Of a stretch of DNA of 8,848 nucleotides, positions 1 through 5,855 are shown piece by piece. This DNA comes from an uncultured Blastococcus sp. (GTDB taxonomy: Bacteria; Actinomycetota; Actinomycetes; Mycobacteriales; Antricoccaceae). Location: contig CAMIGT010000031.1 in the NCBI GenBank assembly GCA_946221975.1, positions 1-8,848 on the forward strand, written 5' to 3'. Position 1 is the stretch's first letter. Each line of letters starts with the position of its first letter. The notes beneath the pieces were generated by a model that did not search any database, was not told where the DNA came from, and saw only the letters and a list, made by a program, of their open reading frames with translations. Made by a program: the position numbers and the translations under genes.

Positions 1-1268
1 GCGCCGCCGTAGGCCTTGCGGGTGATGACGGTGACCTTGGGGACGGTCGCCTCGGCGTAGGCGTAGATCAGCTTGGCGCCGCGGCGGATGATGCCGTTCC
101 ACTCCTGGCTGGTGCCGGGCAGGAAGCCGGGGACGTCGACGAACGTGACGACCGGGACGTTGAAGGCGTCGCAGGTCCGCACGAAGCGGGCGGCCTTCTC
201 CGAGGCGTCGATGTCGAGCGTTCCGGCGAACTGCATGGGCTGGTTGCCGACGATGCCGACCGACTGGCCGTCGATGCGCGCGAAGCCGCACAGGATGTTG
301 GGAGCGAACATCGGCTGGACTTCGAGGTACTCGCCGTCGTCGACGATGTGCTCGATGATCGCCTTCATGTCGTACGGCATGTTGGGCGAGTCCGGGATGA
401 CCGTGTCGAGCCAGATGTCCTCTTCGCGGCCGGTCAGGTCATCGCCGTTGCCCTCGTACTCCGGAGCGGTATCGAGGTTGTTCGAGGGAAGGTAGGACAG
501 CAGCGCCTTGACGTAGTCGATCGCGTCCTGCTCGTCGTCGCCCATGTAGTGCGCGACACCGGACTTGGTGTTGTGCGTCTTGGCGCCGCCGAGCTCCTCC
601 ATGCCGACGTCCTCGCCGGTGACCGTCTTGATGACGTCGGGGCCGGTGATGAACATGTGCGAGGTCTGGTCGACCATCACGGTGAAGTCGGTGATCGCGG
701 GGGAGTAGACCGCGCCCCCGGCGCAGGGGCCCATGATCAGGCTGATCTGCGGGATGACACCGGAGGCCATCACGTTGCGGTGGAAGATCTCGCCGTACAG
801 CCCGAGCGAGACGACACCTTCCTGGATCCGAGCGCCGCCGGAGTCGTTGAGCCCGATGACCGGGCAGCCGATCTTCATGGCGAAGTCCATGACCTTGACG
901 ATCTTCTCGCCGAAGACCTCGCCGAGCGAGCCGCCGAAGACGGTGAAGTCCTGCGCGAAGATGGCGACCTGGCGACCGTCGATCTGGCCGTAGCCGGTGA
1001 CGACGCCGTCGCCGTACGGGCGGTTCTTCTCCTGCCCGAACGCGGTCGAGCGGTGGCGGGCGTACTTGTCCATCTCGATGAACGTGCCCGGATCGAGCAG
1101 CATCTCGATGCGTTCACGCGCCGTCTTCTTGCCGCGTGCGTGCTGCTTCTCGACGGCGCGCTCGGACCCGGCGTGCGCGACTTCAGCCTTGCGCCGCTCA
1201 AGATCCTCGATCTTGCCGGCGGTCGTCGTGAGGTCGATCTCGGGGGTTGCATCAGCGGTATCGGTCAC
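1..1268 (-). CDS. accD5: Acyl-CoA (propionyl-CoA) carboxylase beta subunit, partial at C-terminus
   Basis: Carboxyltransferase beta chain of a biotin-dependent acyl-CoA carboxylase. It moves CO2 from biotin to propionyl- or acetyl-CoA, giving (methyl)malonyl-CoA for lipid synthesis or propionate use, in the cytoplasm with a biotinylated alpha subunit. 422 codons are present; actinobacterial homologues are about 530-550 aa, so roughly the last 110-125 residues lie outside. Visible landmarks: FGGSLGE (111-117), [10 protein letters not shown] (142-151), [11 protein letters not shown] (180-190) for the N-terminal crotonase-like half; DVPGFLPG (378-385), GIIRRGAKL (392-400) and RKAYGG (417-422) for the C-terminal half. 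The family's substrate-selecting residue (Asp422 in Streptomyces PccB) falls just beyond the cut, so propionyl versus acetyl preference cannot be read. The GTG at 1268 was chosen because a TAAAGT box lies 7 nt upstream; an in-frame GTG at 1277 is the alternative. The family call is certain; accD5 versus pccB naming is not. Confidence 0.95.
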   Translation of the reverse strand, partial: MTDTADATPEIDLTTTAGKIEDLERRKAEVAHAGSERAVEKQHARGKKTARERIEMLLDPGTFIEMDKYARHRSTAFGQEKNRPYGDGVVTGYGQIDGRQVAIFAQDFTVFGGSLGEVFGEKIVKVMDFAMKIGCPVIGLNDSGGARIQEGVVSLGLYGEIFHRNVMASGVIPQISLIMGPCAGGAVYSPAITDFTVMVDQTSHMFITGPDVIKTVTGEDVGMEELGGAKTHNTKSGVAHYMGDDEQDAIDYVKALLSYLPSNNLDTAPEYEGNGDDLTGREEDIWLDTVIPDSPNMPYDMKAIIEHIVDDGEYLEVQPMFAPNILCGFARIDGQSVGIVGNQPMQFAGTLDIDASEKAARFVRTCDAFNVPVVTFVDVPGFLPGTSQEWNGIIRRGAKLIYAYAEATVPKVTVITRKAYGG

Positions 1269-1275
1269 GGGTTGC

Positions 1276-1281
1276 ACTTTA
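1276..1281 (-). promoter_or_regulatory. Putative -10 box of a leaderless accD5 promoter
   Basis: TAAAGT on the minus strand ends 7 nt before the GTG at 1268, which fits the TANNNT-N6-7-start arrangement of actinobacterial leaderless transcripts. No convincing Shine-Dalgarno sequence lies at usual distance from that GTG. The -35 position (about 1299-1304) holds only a weak match. It would let accD5 be transcribed apart from the genes upstream on the same strand. Confidence 0.5.
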
Positions 1282-1309
1282 ACTGCCCGTAACCTCACCG
1301 CCAGCAGTT
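1281..1309. promoter_or_regulatory. Inverted repeat across the accD5 promoter, candidate operator
   Basis: AACTGC (1281-1286) and GCAGTT (1304-1309) are perfect 6-bp inverted repeats separated by 17 nt. One arm overlaps the -10 box and the other the -35 position. A second inverted repeat, AGTTG-5 nt-CAACT, follows at 1306-1320 and ends at the stop codon of the regulator gene. The position suits repressor binding, possibly by the XRE regulator encoded next door. This is inference from position alone. Confidence 0.35.
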
Positions 1310-1319
1310 GGTCGGCAAC

Positions 1320-2090
1320 TTAGCCGGGTCTGAGGAACGCTCTGGTGGCGTCGTCGGCGGGGTAGAGCGCCTCGATCGCCAGCTCGGCGACCGTCACGTC
1401 GCGCGGCGTGCCGAAGACCGTGGTGGTGGTCAGGAACGAAAGCACCTGGTCGCCGGCCCGCAGCGAGATCGTCAGCACGATGTCCGGCGGATCGGCCTCG
1501 GCGCGCACCGGCGCGGGGAAGTCGGCCAGCAGCCGCCCCAGGCGCGGGTCGGCGGAGGCGGCGTACTCGTGACGGATCCGGCTCAGAATCCCGGCACGCC
1601 ACTCCTCGGCGTTGACGAGCCGGTCGCCGAGTCCGGCCGGGTCGAGGGAGACCCGTACGACGTTGACCGGTGGTTCGAGCAGCTCTGGGGACACACCGGC
1701 GAGCAGGGCGTACGCCGCGTCGTTGGCCGCGACCAGGTCCCAGCCGCCGTCGATGACGAGTGCCGGGTAGGGCTCGTGACCGGCCAGGATCGCCTCGATC
1801 GCAGCATTGACCTGCCGCAGCGGCGGGGCGTCCAGCGGCAGCTCGGTCGCCGGCGCGGCGAGGCCGGCGGCGGCGTACCACCGGCGTTGGGCACGCAGTG
1901 GGACCTCCAGGGCCTGCGACAGGTGCGCGATCATCTCGCGGCTCGGCTGGGACTTGCCGGTCTCGATGTAGGACAGGTGCCGCGTCGAGACGCCGCAGCG
2001 CTCCGACAGCGCCTGCTGCGAGAGCCGGCGGCGCTGGCGCCATTCGCGGACCAGATCGCCGACCTGCTCGCGTTCCAGAGTGCTTGTCAT
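1320..2090 (-). CDS. XRE-family regulator with MmyB-like ligand-binding domain
   Basis: A DNA-binding transcription regulator of 256 aa. The N-terminal helix-turn-helix spans about residues 11-65, with the Cro/C1-type core LSQQALSERCGVSTRHLSYI followed by ETGKSQPS. The rest (about 90-256) resembles the PAS-like ligand-binding domain of MmyB-type regulators: ALVIDGGWDLVAAND (110-124), NVVRVSLDP (143-151), EEWRAGIL (162-169) and a closing TTVFGTPRDVTVAELAIEAL (223-242). An MmyB-family structure had a fatty acid in this pocket. The ligand here is unknown, but an acyl ligand would make sense 51 nt upstream of an acyl-CoA carboxylase gene; that is inference. The ATG at 2090 was chosen because it precedes the HTH at the usual distance; the frame stays open to 2348, but that part overlaps the membrane gene and looks like shadow. 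No strong ribosome site is seen. A 37-nt gap from the 4-TM gene suggests co-transcription. Confidence 0.88.
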   Translation of the reverse strand: MTSTLEREQVGDLVREWRQRRRLSQQALSERCGVSTRHLSYIETGKSQPSREMIAHLSQALEVPLRAQRRWYAAAGLAAPATELPLDAPPLRQVNAAIEAILAGHEPYPALVIDGGWDLVAANDAAYALLAGVSPELLEPPVNVVRVSLDPAGLGDRLVNAEEWRAGILSRIRHEYAASADPRLGRLLADFPAPVRAEADPPDIVLTISLRAGDQVLSFLTTTTVFGTPRDVTVAELAIEALYPADDATRAFLRPG

Positions 2091-2116
2091 GCGCTCAACC
2101 AACCAGGTCGCCTCTC

Positions 2117-2134
2117 GCCGTGCAATCTCACGGC
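2117..2134. other. Short hairpin between the 4-TM gene and the XRE gene
   Basis: GCCGTG (2117-2122) and CACGGC (2129-2134) form a perfect 6-bp stem with a 6-nt loop. On the minus strand it spans the TGA stop of the membrane gene and ends 26 nt before the regulator's ATG. There is no T-tract after it, so it is not an obvious terminator; it may adjust expression between the two genes or be chance. Confidence 0.25.
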
Positions 2135-2556
2135 CGCGCCGCGCAGCGCAGCTGGAGGCCGGCGAAGGCGGCGACGACGGTGGCCTGCACCAGCACCCAG
2201 GCCAGTCCAAGGCCGGTGGGTGAGCCCGCGACGGCGTACCCGATGCTGACCAGCACCCAGGCTCCGTTGACGATCGCGATGCCGAGCATCCCCGACCGCG
2301 GGATCGGCCGCCGGGTGCCAAGCACGACGACGCCCGCTGCGACGACAATCAGCAAAGCGCCGAGCACGGTCAGCAAGCTCGACGGGATCCCGAAGGCGTC
2401 GCCGAGTACGCCGGGCAGCGCGACGTAGGCGAGGCCGTTCAACCCGGTGACGGCGGCGTCGGCGAGCAGCACTGGCTTGGCGAGGCGATCGGTGACGGTG
2501 CGTGCGCGGTGGTCAAGGGTGGCCGGTGCGGGTGGTTGGGTGGATGCAGTAGTCAT
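2128..2556 (-). CDS. Small four-helix integral membrane protein
   Basis: Function unknown. From the ATG at 2556 the protein is 142 aa, with a polar N-tail (1-27) and four hydrophobic segments at about 28-50, 60-80, 87-108 and 115-135; the ends of the loops carry Arg/Lys (RRP, RSG). The run DAAVTGLNGLAYVALPGVLGDAFG (33-56) and a helix starting IAIVNGAWVL (94-103) resemble a small actinobacterial membrane protein that I have often seen beside HTH regulators; I cannot give a family name. It sits 37 nt upstream of the XRE gene on the same strand, so the two probably form a regulator/membrane-protein pair. The start is uncertain: the frame opens at an ATG at 2607 (159 aa) that overlaps the stop of the glycosylase-like gene by 4 nt (ATGA), with another ATG at 2592. 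The 2556 start is preferred because the extra 17 residues are polar and lack a recognisable feature, but no start has a good ribosome site. Confidence 0.75.
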   Translation of the reverse strand: MTTASTQPPAPATLDHRARTVTDRLAKPVLLADAAVTGLNGLAYVALPGVLGDAFGIPSSLLTVLGALLIVVAAGVVVLGTRRPIPRSGMLGIAIVNGAWVLVSIGYAVAGSPTGLGLAWVLVQATVVAAFAGLQLRCAARP

Positions 2557-2567
2557 GCGGCAAGCCT

Positions 2568-2583
2568 GCGCGCTGCCGCGCGC
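2568..2583. repeat. GC-only inverted repeat upstream of the 4-TM gene
   Basis: GCGCGC (2568-2573), a 4-nt loop TGCC, and GCGCGC (2578-2583) form a perfect 6-bp stem 11 nt before the preferred ATG at 2556. In a high-GC genome such a run can arise by chance. If the mRNA starts upstream, the hairpin could hide the translation start region. Confidence 0.25.
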
Positions 2584-2593
2584 CAACTCCATA

Positions 2594-2604
2594 ACCTCCC
2601 AGGT
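2594..2604. promoter_or_regulatory. ACCT-3 nt-AGGT palindrome, candidate operator
   Basis: A perfect inverted repeat (ACCT 2594-2597, AGGT 2601-2604) lies 38 nt upstream of the preferred start of the 4-TM gene, at the end of the glycosylase-like gene. XRE regulators usually bind short palindromes near their own operon, so this is a possible autoregulatory site. The arms are only 4 bp, so chance is a real alternative. Confidence 0.2.
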
Positions 2605-3080
2605 CATCTCCGCGGGCAGAAGCGGTCGAGCATCGTGGCGAGGTAGACAGGTGGCATGTCGCCGCGGGTCGCCTCCAACTCCTTCTCTAACCAGTTCTCC
2701 CGGGTTCGGACCGCCTGGCCGAGGGTGAACAGCGCGATCTCAACTTGCTCCGGGGAGACCCCAACCGCGATCGCAGCGTCGGCGGCCGTCAGACAGAACT
2801 GCCGATACCCGCCTGGGGTCAGTGGCTCCGGAAGTTTGCTAGGGCTGTCAAGGCATCTCCATGCGACGGCGACGCGACTATCCAGGATGAGGGCTTGTGT
2901 CGGCTCGCCCGTCTCGTCCTTCGGGGACTTGCCGGCGTCTGACGTGAAGGCCAGAAACTTCGTGAAGTACGCCGGACCCCAGTGGGGGATCAACCCTTGG
3001 AGGCATCCGAAAGCGGCTTCCAGCTGGCCCTCGGGGTCACACGCGGCGGGCGGAGTATCGGCGTGGCGGGTAGCCTGCAC
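2604..3080 (-). CDS. OGG-fold DNA glycosylase-like protein, N-terminally short
   Basis: Probable member of the 8-oxoguanine DNA glycosylase OGG-fold family, which removes oxidised bases from DNA. The visible part has a helix-hairpin-helix-like segment ending in WGPAYFTKFLAF (34-45) and a following ALILDSRVAVAW (63-74). By analogy with OGG1 (catalytic Lys in GVGTK, Asp in PVDVHMW), Lys41 and Asp67 would be the catalytic pair. The C-terminal part (91-135), GYRQFC then VEIALFTLGQ, fits the closing helices. At 158 aa it seems to lack N-terminal structure expected of the fold. The only usable start is the GTG at 3080; no other start codon lies between it and an in-frame stop at about 3163, and upstream sequence belongs to nhaA. 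Two hand-counted 60-base stretches inside it are 60% GC, below the 70% of a birA stretch. It may be a truncated remnant or a divergent short form; catalytic ability is uncertain. Confidence 0.55.
   Translation of the reverse strand: MQATRHADTPPAACDPEGQLEAAFGCLQGLIPHWGPAYFTKFLAFTSDAGKSPKDETGEPTQALILDSRVAVAWRCLDSPSKLPEPLTPGGYRQFCLTAADAAIAVGVSPEQVEIALFTLGQAVRTRENWLEKELEATRGDMPPVYLATMLDRFCPRR
3071..3076 (+). promoter_or_regulatory. Putative -10 box of nhaA
   Basis: TAGCCT fits the actinobacterial TANNNT consensus and would start transcription near 3083, giving a leader of about 48 nt. It lies against the GTG start (3078-3080) of the divergent glycosylase-like gene, so that gene's own promoter would have to lie inside the nhaA leader or coding region. 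No clear -35 box is seen. Confidence 0.4.
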
Positions 3081-3121
3081 CCGTCGGCCGCCAGCGGGTG
3101 GCCGGCCGCGACGAGTACGAC

Positions 3122-3127
3122 GGAGGG
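3122..3127 (+). promoter_or_regulatory. nhaA ribosome-binding site
   Basis: GGAGGG ends 3 nt before the ATG at 3131 and is the strongest Shine-Dalgarno match near this gene. It decides the start in favour of ATG 3131 over the in-frame GTG at 3098, which would add 11 polar residues without a ribosome site. Confidence 0.75.
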
Positions 3128-3130
3128 CCG

Positions 3131-4969
3131 ATGGCCAACGCGAAACCGGACTGGCTCACCGGCTTCACCGACCGGCTACGCTCAGAGTCCGGCAGCGCGC
3201 TGCTGTTGCTCGGCGTCGCACTCTTCGCGCTGGCCTGGGCCAACTCGCCCTGGTCCGAGAGCTATGTCCACCTGTGGGAGCTGCCGGCCTCGGTCGATAT
3301 CGGCAGCTTCGGGATCGACCTGACCCTGCACGCGTGGGTCAATGACGGCCTGATGGTGCTGTTCTTCTTTCTCATCGGACTCGAAGTACGGCAGGAGCTC
3401 GCGGTCGGCTCGCTGCGCGATCGGCGGCGTGCGCTCGTCCCGCTCGTCGCCGGGCTCGTCGGGGTGGTCGTCCCGGCGCTCATCTATCTCGCCATCGCCG
3501 GGCGCGAGGCCGCTGCTGGCTGGGGCGTCGTCGTCGGCACCGACACCGCCTTCCTGCTTGGCGCCCTCGCGTTGCTCGGACCGGCCATGTCCAACCAGCT
3601 GCGCGTATTCCTGCTGACCCTGACCGTCGTCGACGACTTCCTCGCCGTGTCGATCATCGGCACCGTCTACACCGAGAACCTGCAGGTCGTCCCGCTGCTC
3701 ATCGCCATCGGCTGCCTCGTCGTACTCGCCCTGCTCGGGCGGGCGCGAGTATGGCGCACCGGACCCTATGTGCTGGTCGTCTTCATCCTCTGGCTCGCCA
3801 CCCTGCGCAGCGGCGTCCACCCCTCACTCGCCGGGATGGCCGCCGGGCTGCTGGTGCCCGCGCCGGCGACCGAACGTTCGCATGTGGAAAGCGCGCGGGA
3901 GCGGTTCCGCGACTTCTGGCAGTCGCAGCAGGCCGGCGCGGCGCGGTCGGTGCGGTTGGGGCTCGCACAGTCGATCTCGATCAACGACCGGCTGCACGAC
4001 GCGCTGCGCGGGCCGGTCTCGCTGCTCGTCGTGCCGATCTTCGCGCTCGCCAACGCCGGCGTCGACCTGCGCGGCGGTGGGTTCGGCGAGTCGATCGGCT
4101 CGGCGGTCACCTGGGGTGTGGTTGCCGGCCTCGTGCTCGGCAAGTTCGTCGGCATCTCGTTGGGCACCTGGGGCGCGATCCGGCTGGGTCTGGGGAGGCT
4201 GCCGGACGGCGTTGGGCCCGGCAGCGTGCTCGGCGGGGCGGCGCTGTCGGGCATCGGATTTACGATGTCGCTGCTGATCATCGGACTTGGCCTGGAGGGT
4301 AGGGCGGCCGACGAGGCGACGATCGGCGTACTCATCGCGCTGGTGCTCGCCACCGCTCTCGGCGCGGTGATATTCCGGCTGGCCCGCGTGAGATGGGGAG
4401 AGACGACTGCGGACCTGCCCACCGCGCTCGACCCGCCGGTCAACCCCGAGCTCGACCACATCCATGGCAGCAACAGCGCGCCGTACACCGTCGTGGAGTA
4501 CCTCGACTTCGAGTGCCCGTTCTGCGCGCGAGCGACCGGGATGTGGCGCGACCTGAAGGATCGATTCGGCGACGACATCCGGTACGTCGTACGCCACCTG
4601 CCGCTCGAGGACGTGCACCCGCACTCGTTCAAGGCCGCGATTGCCGCCGAGGCGGCTGCCCGGCAGGGCCGCTTCTGGGAGATGCACGACATCCTCTTTG
4701 CCAACCAGCTTCGCCTGGAGCCGGAGCAGCTGCGTGAGTACGCCGCCGAGATCGGGCTGGACCTGGAGCGCTATGACGCCGACTTCGCCGACGAGGAGCT
4801 GGCCGACTGGGTGCGGCTGAACCAGCAGAGCGCGCATCGGTCCGGGGCGCGCGGGACGCCGACGTTCTTCCTCAACGGCACCCGCCACAGCGGTCCGCAT
4901 GACGCACGCACCCTGATCGCGTCGCTGGAGAACTACGAACCCGACCCGGCCGGCCGCCGCCGCTCCTAA
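3131..4969 (+). CDS. nhaA: Na+/H+ antiporter NhaA fused to a DsbA-like thioredoxin domain
   Basis: 612 aa in two parts. Residues about 1-420 are an NhaA antiporter, exchanging Na+ for H+ across the membrane for pH and sodium homeostasis. The ion-site aspartates are present: Asp138 in GTDTAFLLG and Asp168-Asp169 in VVDDF match E. coli Asp133 and Asp163-Asp164, and Lys338 in VLGKFVGIS matches Lys300. Residues about 435-605 are a DsbA/Thioredoxin_4-type domain: EYLDFECPFC (456-465) with a CPFC redox pair Cys462/Cys465, VRHLPLEDVHPHS (487-499), and the cis-proline loop GTPTFFLNG (575-583, Pro577). NhaA-thioredoxin fusions are known in actinobacteria. Because E. coli NhaA has a cytoplasmic C-terminus, the redox domain would face the cytoplasm, unlike ordinary secreted DsbA, if the topology is the same. 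The linker (421-440) is short, polar and Pro-rich. The inverted-repeat element begins 9 nt after the stop codon. Confidence 0.95.
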   Translation: MANAKPDWLTGFTDRLRSESGSALLLLGVALFALAWANSPWSESYVHLWELPASVDIGSFGIDLTLHAWVNDGLMVLFFFLIGLEVRQELAVGSLRDRRRALVPLVAGLVGVVVPALIYLAIAGREAAAGWGVVVGTDTAFLLGALALLGPAMSNQLRVFLLTLTVVDDFLAVSIIGTVYTENLQVVPLLIAIGCLVVLALLGRARVWRTGPYVLVVFILWLATLRSGVHPSLAGMAAGLLVPAPATERSHVESARERFRDFWQSQQAGAARSVRLGLAQSISINDRLHDALRGPVSLLVVPIFALANAGVDLRGGGFGESIGSAVTWGVVAGLVLGKFVGISLGTWGAIRLGLGRLPDGVGPGSVLGGAALSGIGFTMSLLIIGLGLEGRAADEATIGVLIALVLATALGAVIFRLARVRWGETTADLPTALDPPVNPELDHIHGSNSAPYTVVEYLDFECPFCARATGMWRDLKDRFGDDIRYVVRHLPLEDVHPHSFKAAIAAEAAARQGRFWEMHDILFANQLRLEPEQLREYAAEIGLDLERYDADFADEELADWVRLNQQSAHRSGARGTPTFFLNGTRHSGPHDARTLIASLENYEPDPAGRRRS

Positions 4970-4977
4970 GCGCCGAC

Positions 4978-5056
4978 CGATCCAAAACTGCACACGAGCG
5001 ACCGGGGCACCTCCCATAGCCGGCTGGGGTGTCCTGTGGTGTGCAGTTTTGGATCG
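4978..5056. repeat. 79-bp element with perfect 18-bp inverted repeats
   Basis: CGATCCAAAACTGCACAC (4978-4995) and its exact reverse complement (5039-5056) flank a 43-nt spacer. The spacer is itself partly self-complementary: GGGGCACC on the left faces GGTGTCC on the right, and the centre holds the perfect 8-bp palindrome AGCCGGCT (5018-5025). The whole element could therefore fold into one long interrupted hairpin or cruciform. It lies between the nhaA stop and the birA start. No T-tract follows the stem, so it is not a normal intrinsic terminator. The arms contain AAAA/TTTT, unlike the GC-rich surroundings. It resembles a palindromic intergenic repeat or a MITE-like non-autonomous element; no clear target-site duplication is visible beside it. 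Only one copy is in this window. Confidence 0.7.
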
Positions 5057-5067
5057 CACCGGGCCGC

Positions 5068-5073
5068 TAGCCT
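5068..5073 (+). promoter_or_regulatory. Putative -10 box of a leaderless birA promoter
   Basis: TAGCCT ends 6 nt before the birA ATG at 5080, fitting a leaderless transcript; no Shine-Dalgarno match at normal distance is seen. The matching -35 position (about 5045-5050) falls inside the right arm of the inverted-repeat element, so the element could supply or disturb this promoter. Confidence 0.5.
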
Positions 5074-5079
5074 CGGGGC

Positions 5080-5853
5080 ATGACGCTGGATGCTGAGGCA
5101 GTACGCCGGTCCCTGGCCCCGATGTGGCGCGAGCTGCAGGTTGTCGAGGAAACCGGCTCGACCAACGACGATCTGCTCGCGGCGGCTCAGGCCGGTGCAG
5201 AGGCGGGCTTGGTCCGCGTCGCTGAGCTGCAGACTGCGGGCCGCGGACGGCTCGACCGCACCTGGGAGGCGCCGGCCGGTACGGCGCTGACGTTCTCGAT
5301 GCTGCTGCGCCCGCCGGTCCCGAGCGCGAGCTGGGGTTGGCTGCCGCTGCTGGTCGGCCTCGGCGTCCACGACGCGCTCCTGGCCGGCGGTGTCGACGCG
5401 GCGCTGAAATGGCCCAACGACGTCCAGATCGGCCCCGACCGACGCAAGGCCGCCGGGATCCTCGCCCAGGCGACCGGCGACGCGGTCGTGGTCGGCGTCG
5501 GGCTCAACGTCGTGCCGCACGAATCACTGCCGGAGACCGGCGCCGCCGTCGGTGAGCAGTGGGAGGCCGCGCGGGAGGACGTGCTGGTCGGCGTACTCAA
5601 CGCCATCGCGCAGCGCTACACCGACTGGCTCGACCAGAGCGGCGACGCCGACCGGTCGGGTGCGCTCGCGGCGTACCGGCTGGCCTGCGGCACGCTCGGC
5701 CAGCGGGTGCGCGTGACGCTACCCGGCCGTGACGACACCGTGGAGGGTCTGGCCGACGACATCGACGACCAGGGCCGACTGGTGGTACGTCGCGACGACG
5801 GCGAGCAGCTCATCGTCGGCGCCGGCGACGTCGTCCACGTGCGACCGGCCTGA
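5080..5853 (+). CDS. birA: Biotin--[biotin carboxyl-carrier protein] ligase, single-domain type
   Basis: A 257-aa ligase that uses ATP to make biotinyl-5'-AMP and attach biotin to the carrier domain of biotin-dependent carboxylases; in this context, the alpha chain that partners AccD5. Motifs: ETGSTND (24-30) near the N-terminus, the biotinyl-AMP loop AGRGRLDRTW (53-62), KWPND (110-114), KAAGILAQ (123-130) with the conserved Lys123, and GVGLNV (139-144). The C-terminal part (about 208-255) is the small SH3-like domain (VRVTLPG, VEGLADDID, RLVVRRDDG). There is no N-terminal winged-helix domain, so it is a monofunctional enzyme and not a biotin repressor. The loop has Asp59 where E. coli has Gly in GRGRRGR; the critical second Arg (Arg57) is kept. 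It is divergent from accD5, as in mycobacteria, but about 3.8 kb away. Its stop lies 2 nt from the stop of the convergent carrier gene. Confidence 0.95.
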   Translation: MTLDAEAVRRSLAPMWRELQVVEETGSTNDDLLAAAQAGAEAGLVRVAELQTAGRGRLDRTWEAPAGTALTFSMLLRPPVPSASWGWLPLLVGLGVHDALLAGGVDAALKWPNDVQIGPDRRKAAGILAQATGDAVVVGVGLNVVPHESLPETGAAVGEQWEAAREDVLVGVLNAIAQRYTDWLDQSGDADRSGALAAYRLACGTLGQRVRVTLPGRDDTVEGLADDIDDQGRLVVRRDDGEQLIVGAGDVVHVRPA

Positions 5854-5855
5854 GA

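Noticed and set aside
348..1292. 314-aa open frame on the plus strand
   Set aside because: It is antisense to the strongly conserved accD5 frame. Its Asp/Val/Arg-rich composition is typical of an opposite-strand shadow in high-GC DNA, and it shows no recognisable domain.
2091..2348. Upstream extension of the XRE regulator to 342 aa
   Set aside because: The extension is Arg/Ser-rich and lies over the coding region of the 4-TM protein. The ATG at 2090 starts the protein at the usual distance before the helix-turn-helix.
3098..3130. Upstream GTG start for nhaA (623 aa)
   Set aside because: The added residues are polar and there is no ribosome site, while GGAGGG stands directly in front of the ATG at 3131.
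4978..5056. Inverted repeat as an intrinsic terminator for nhaA
   Set aside because: The TTTT run is inside the 3' arm and no T-tract follows the stem; the sequence after it is GC-rich and carries the birA -10 box. Termination is possible but not shown.
3824..5059. 411-aa open frame on the minus strand opposite nhaA
   Set aside because: It is Arg/Ala/Gln/Glu-rich with no domain, and it runs across the inverted-repeat element and opposite conserved NhaA and DsbA motifs. It is a shadow frame.
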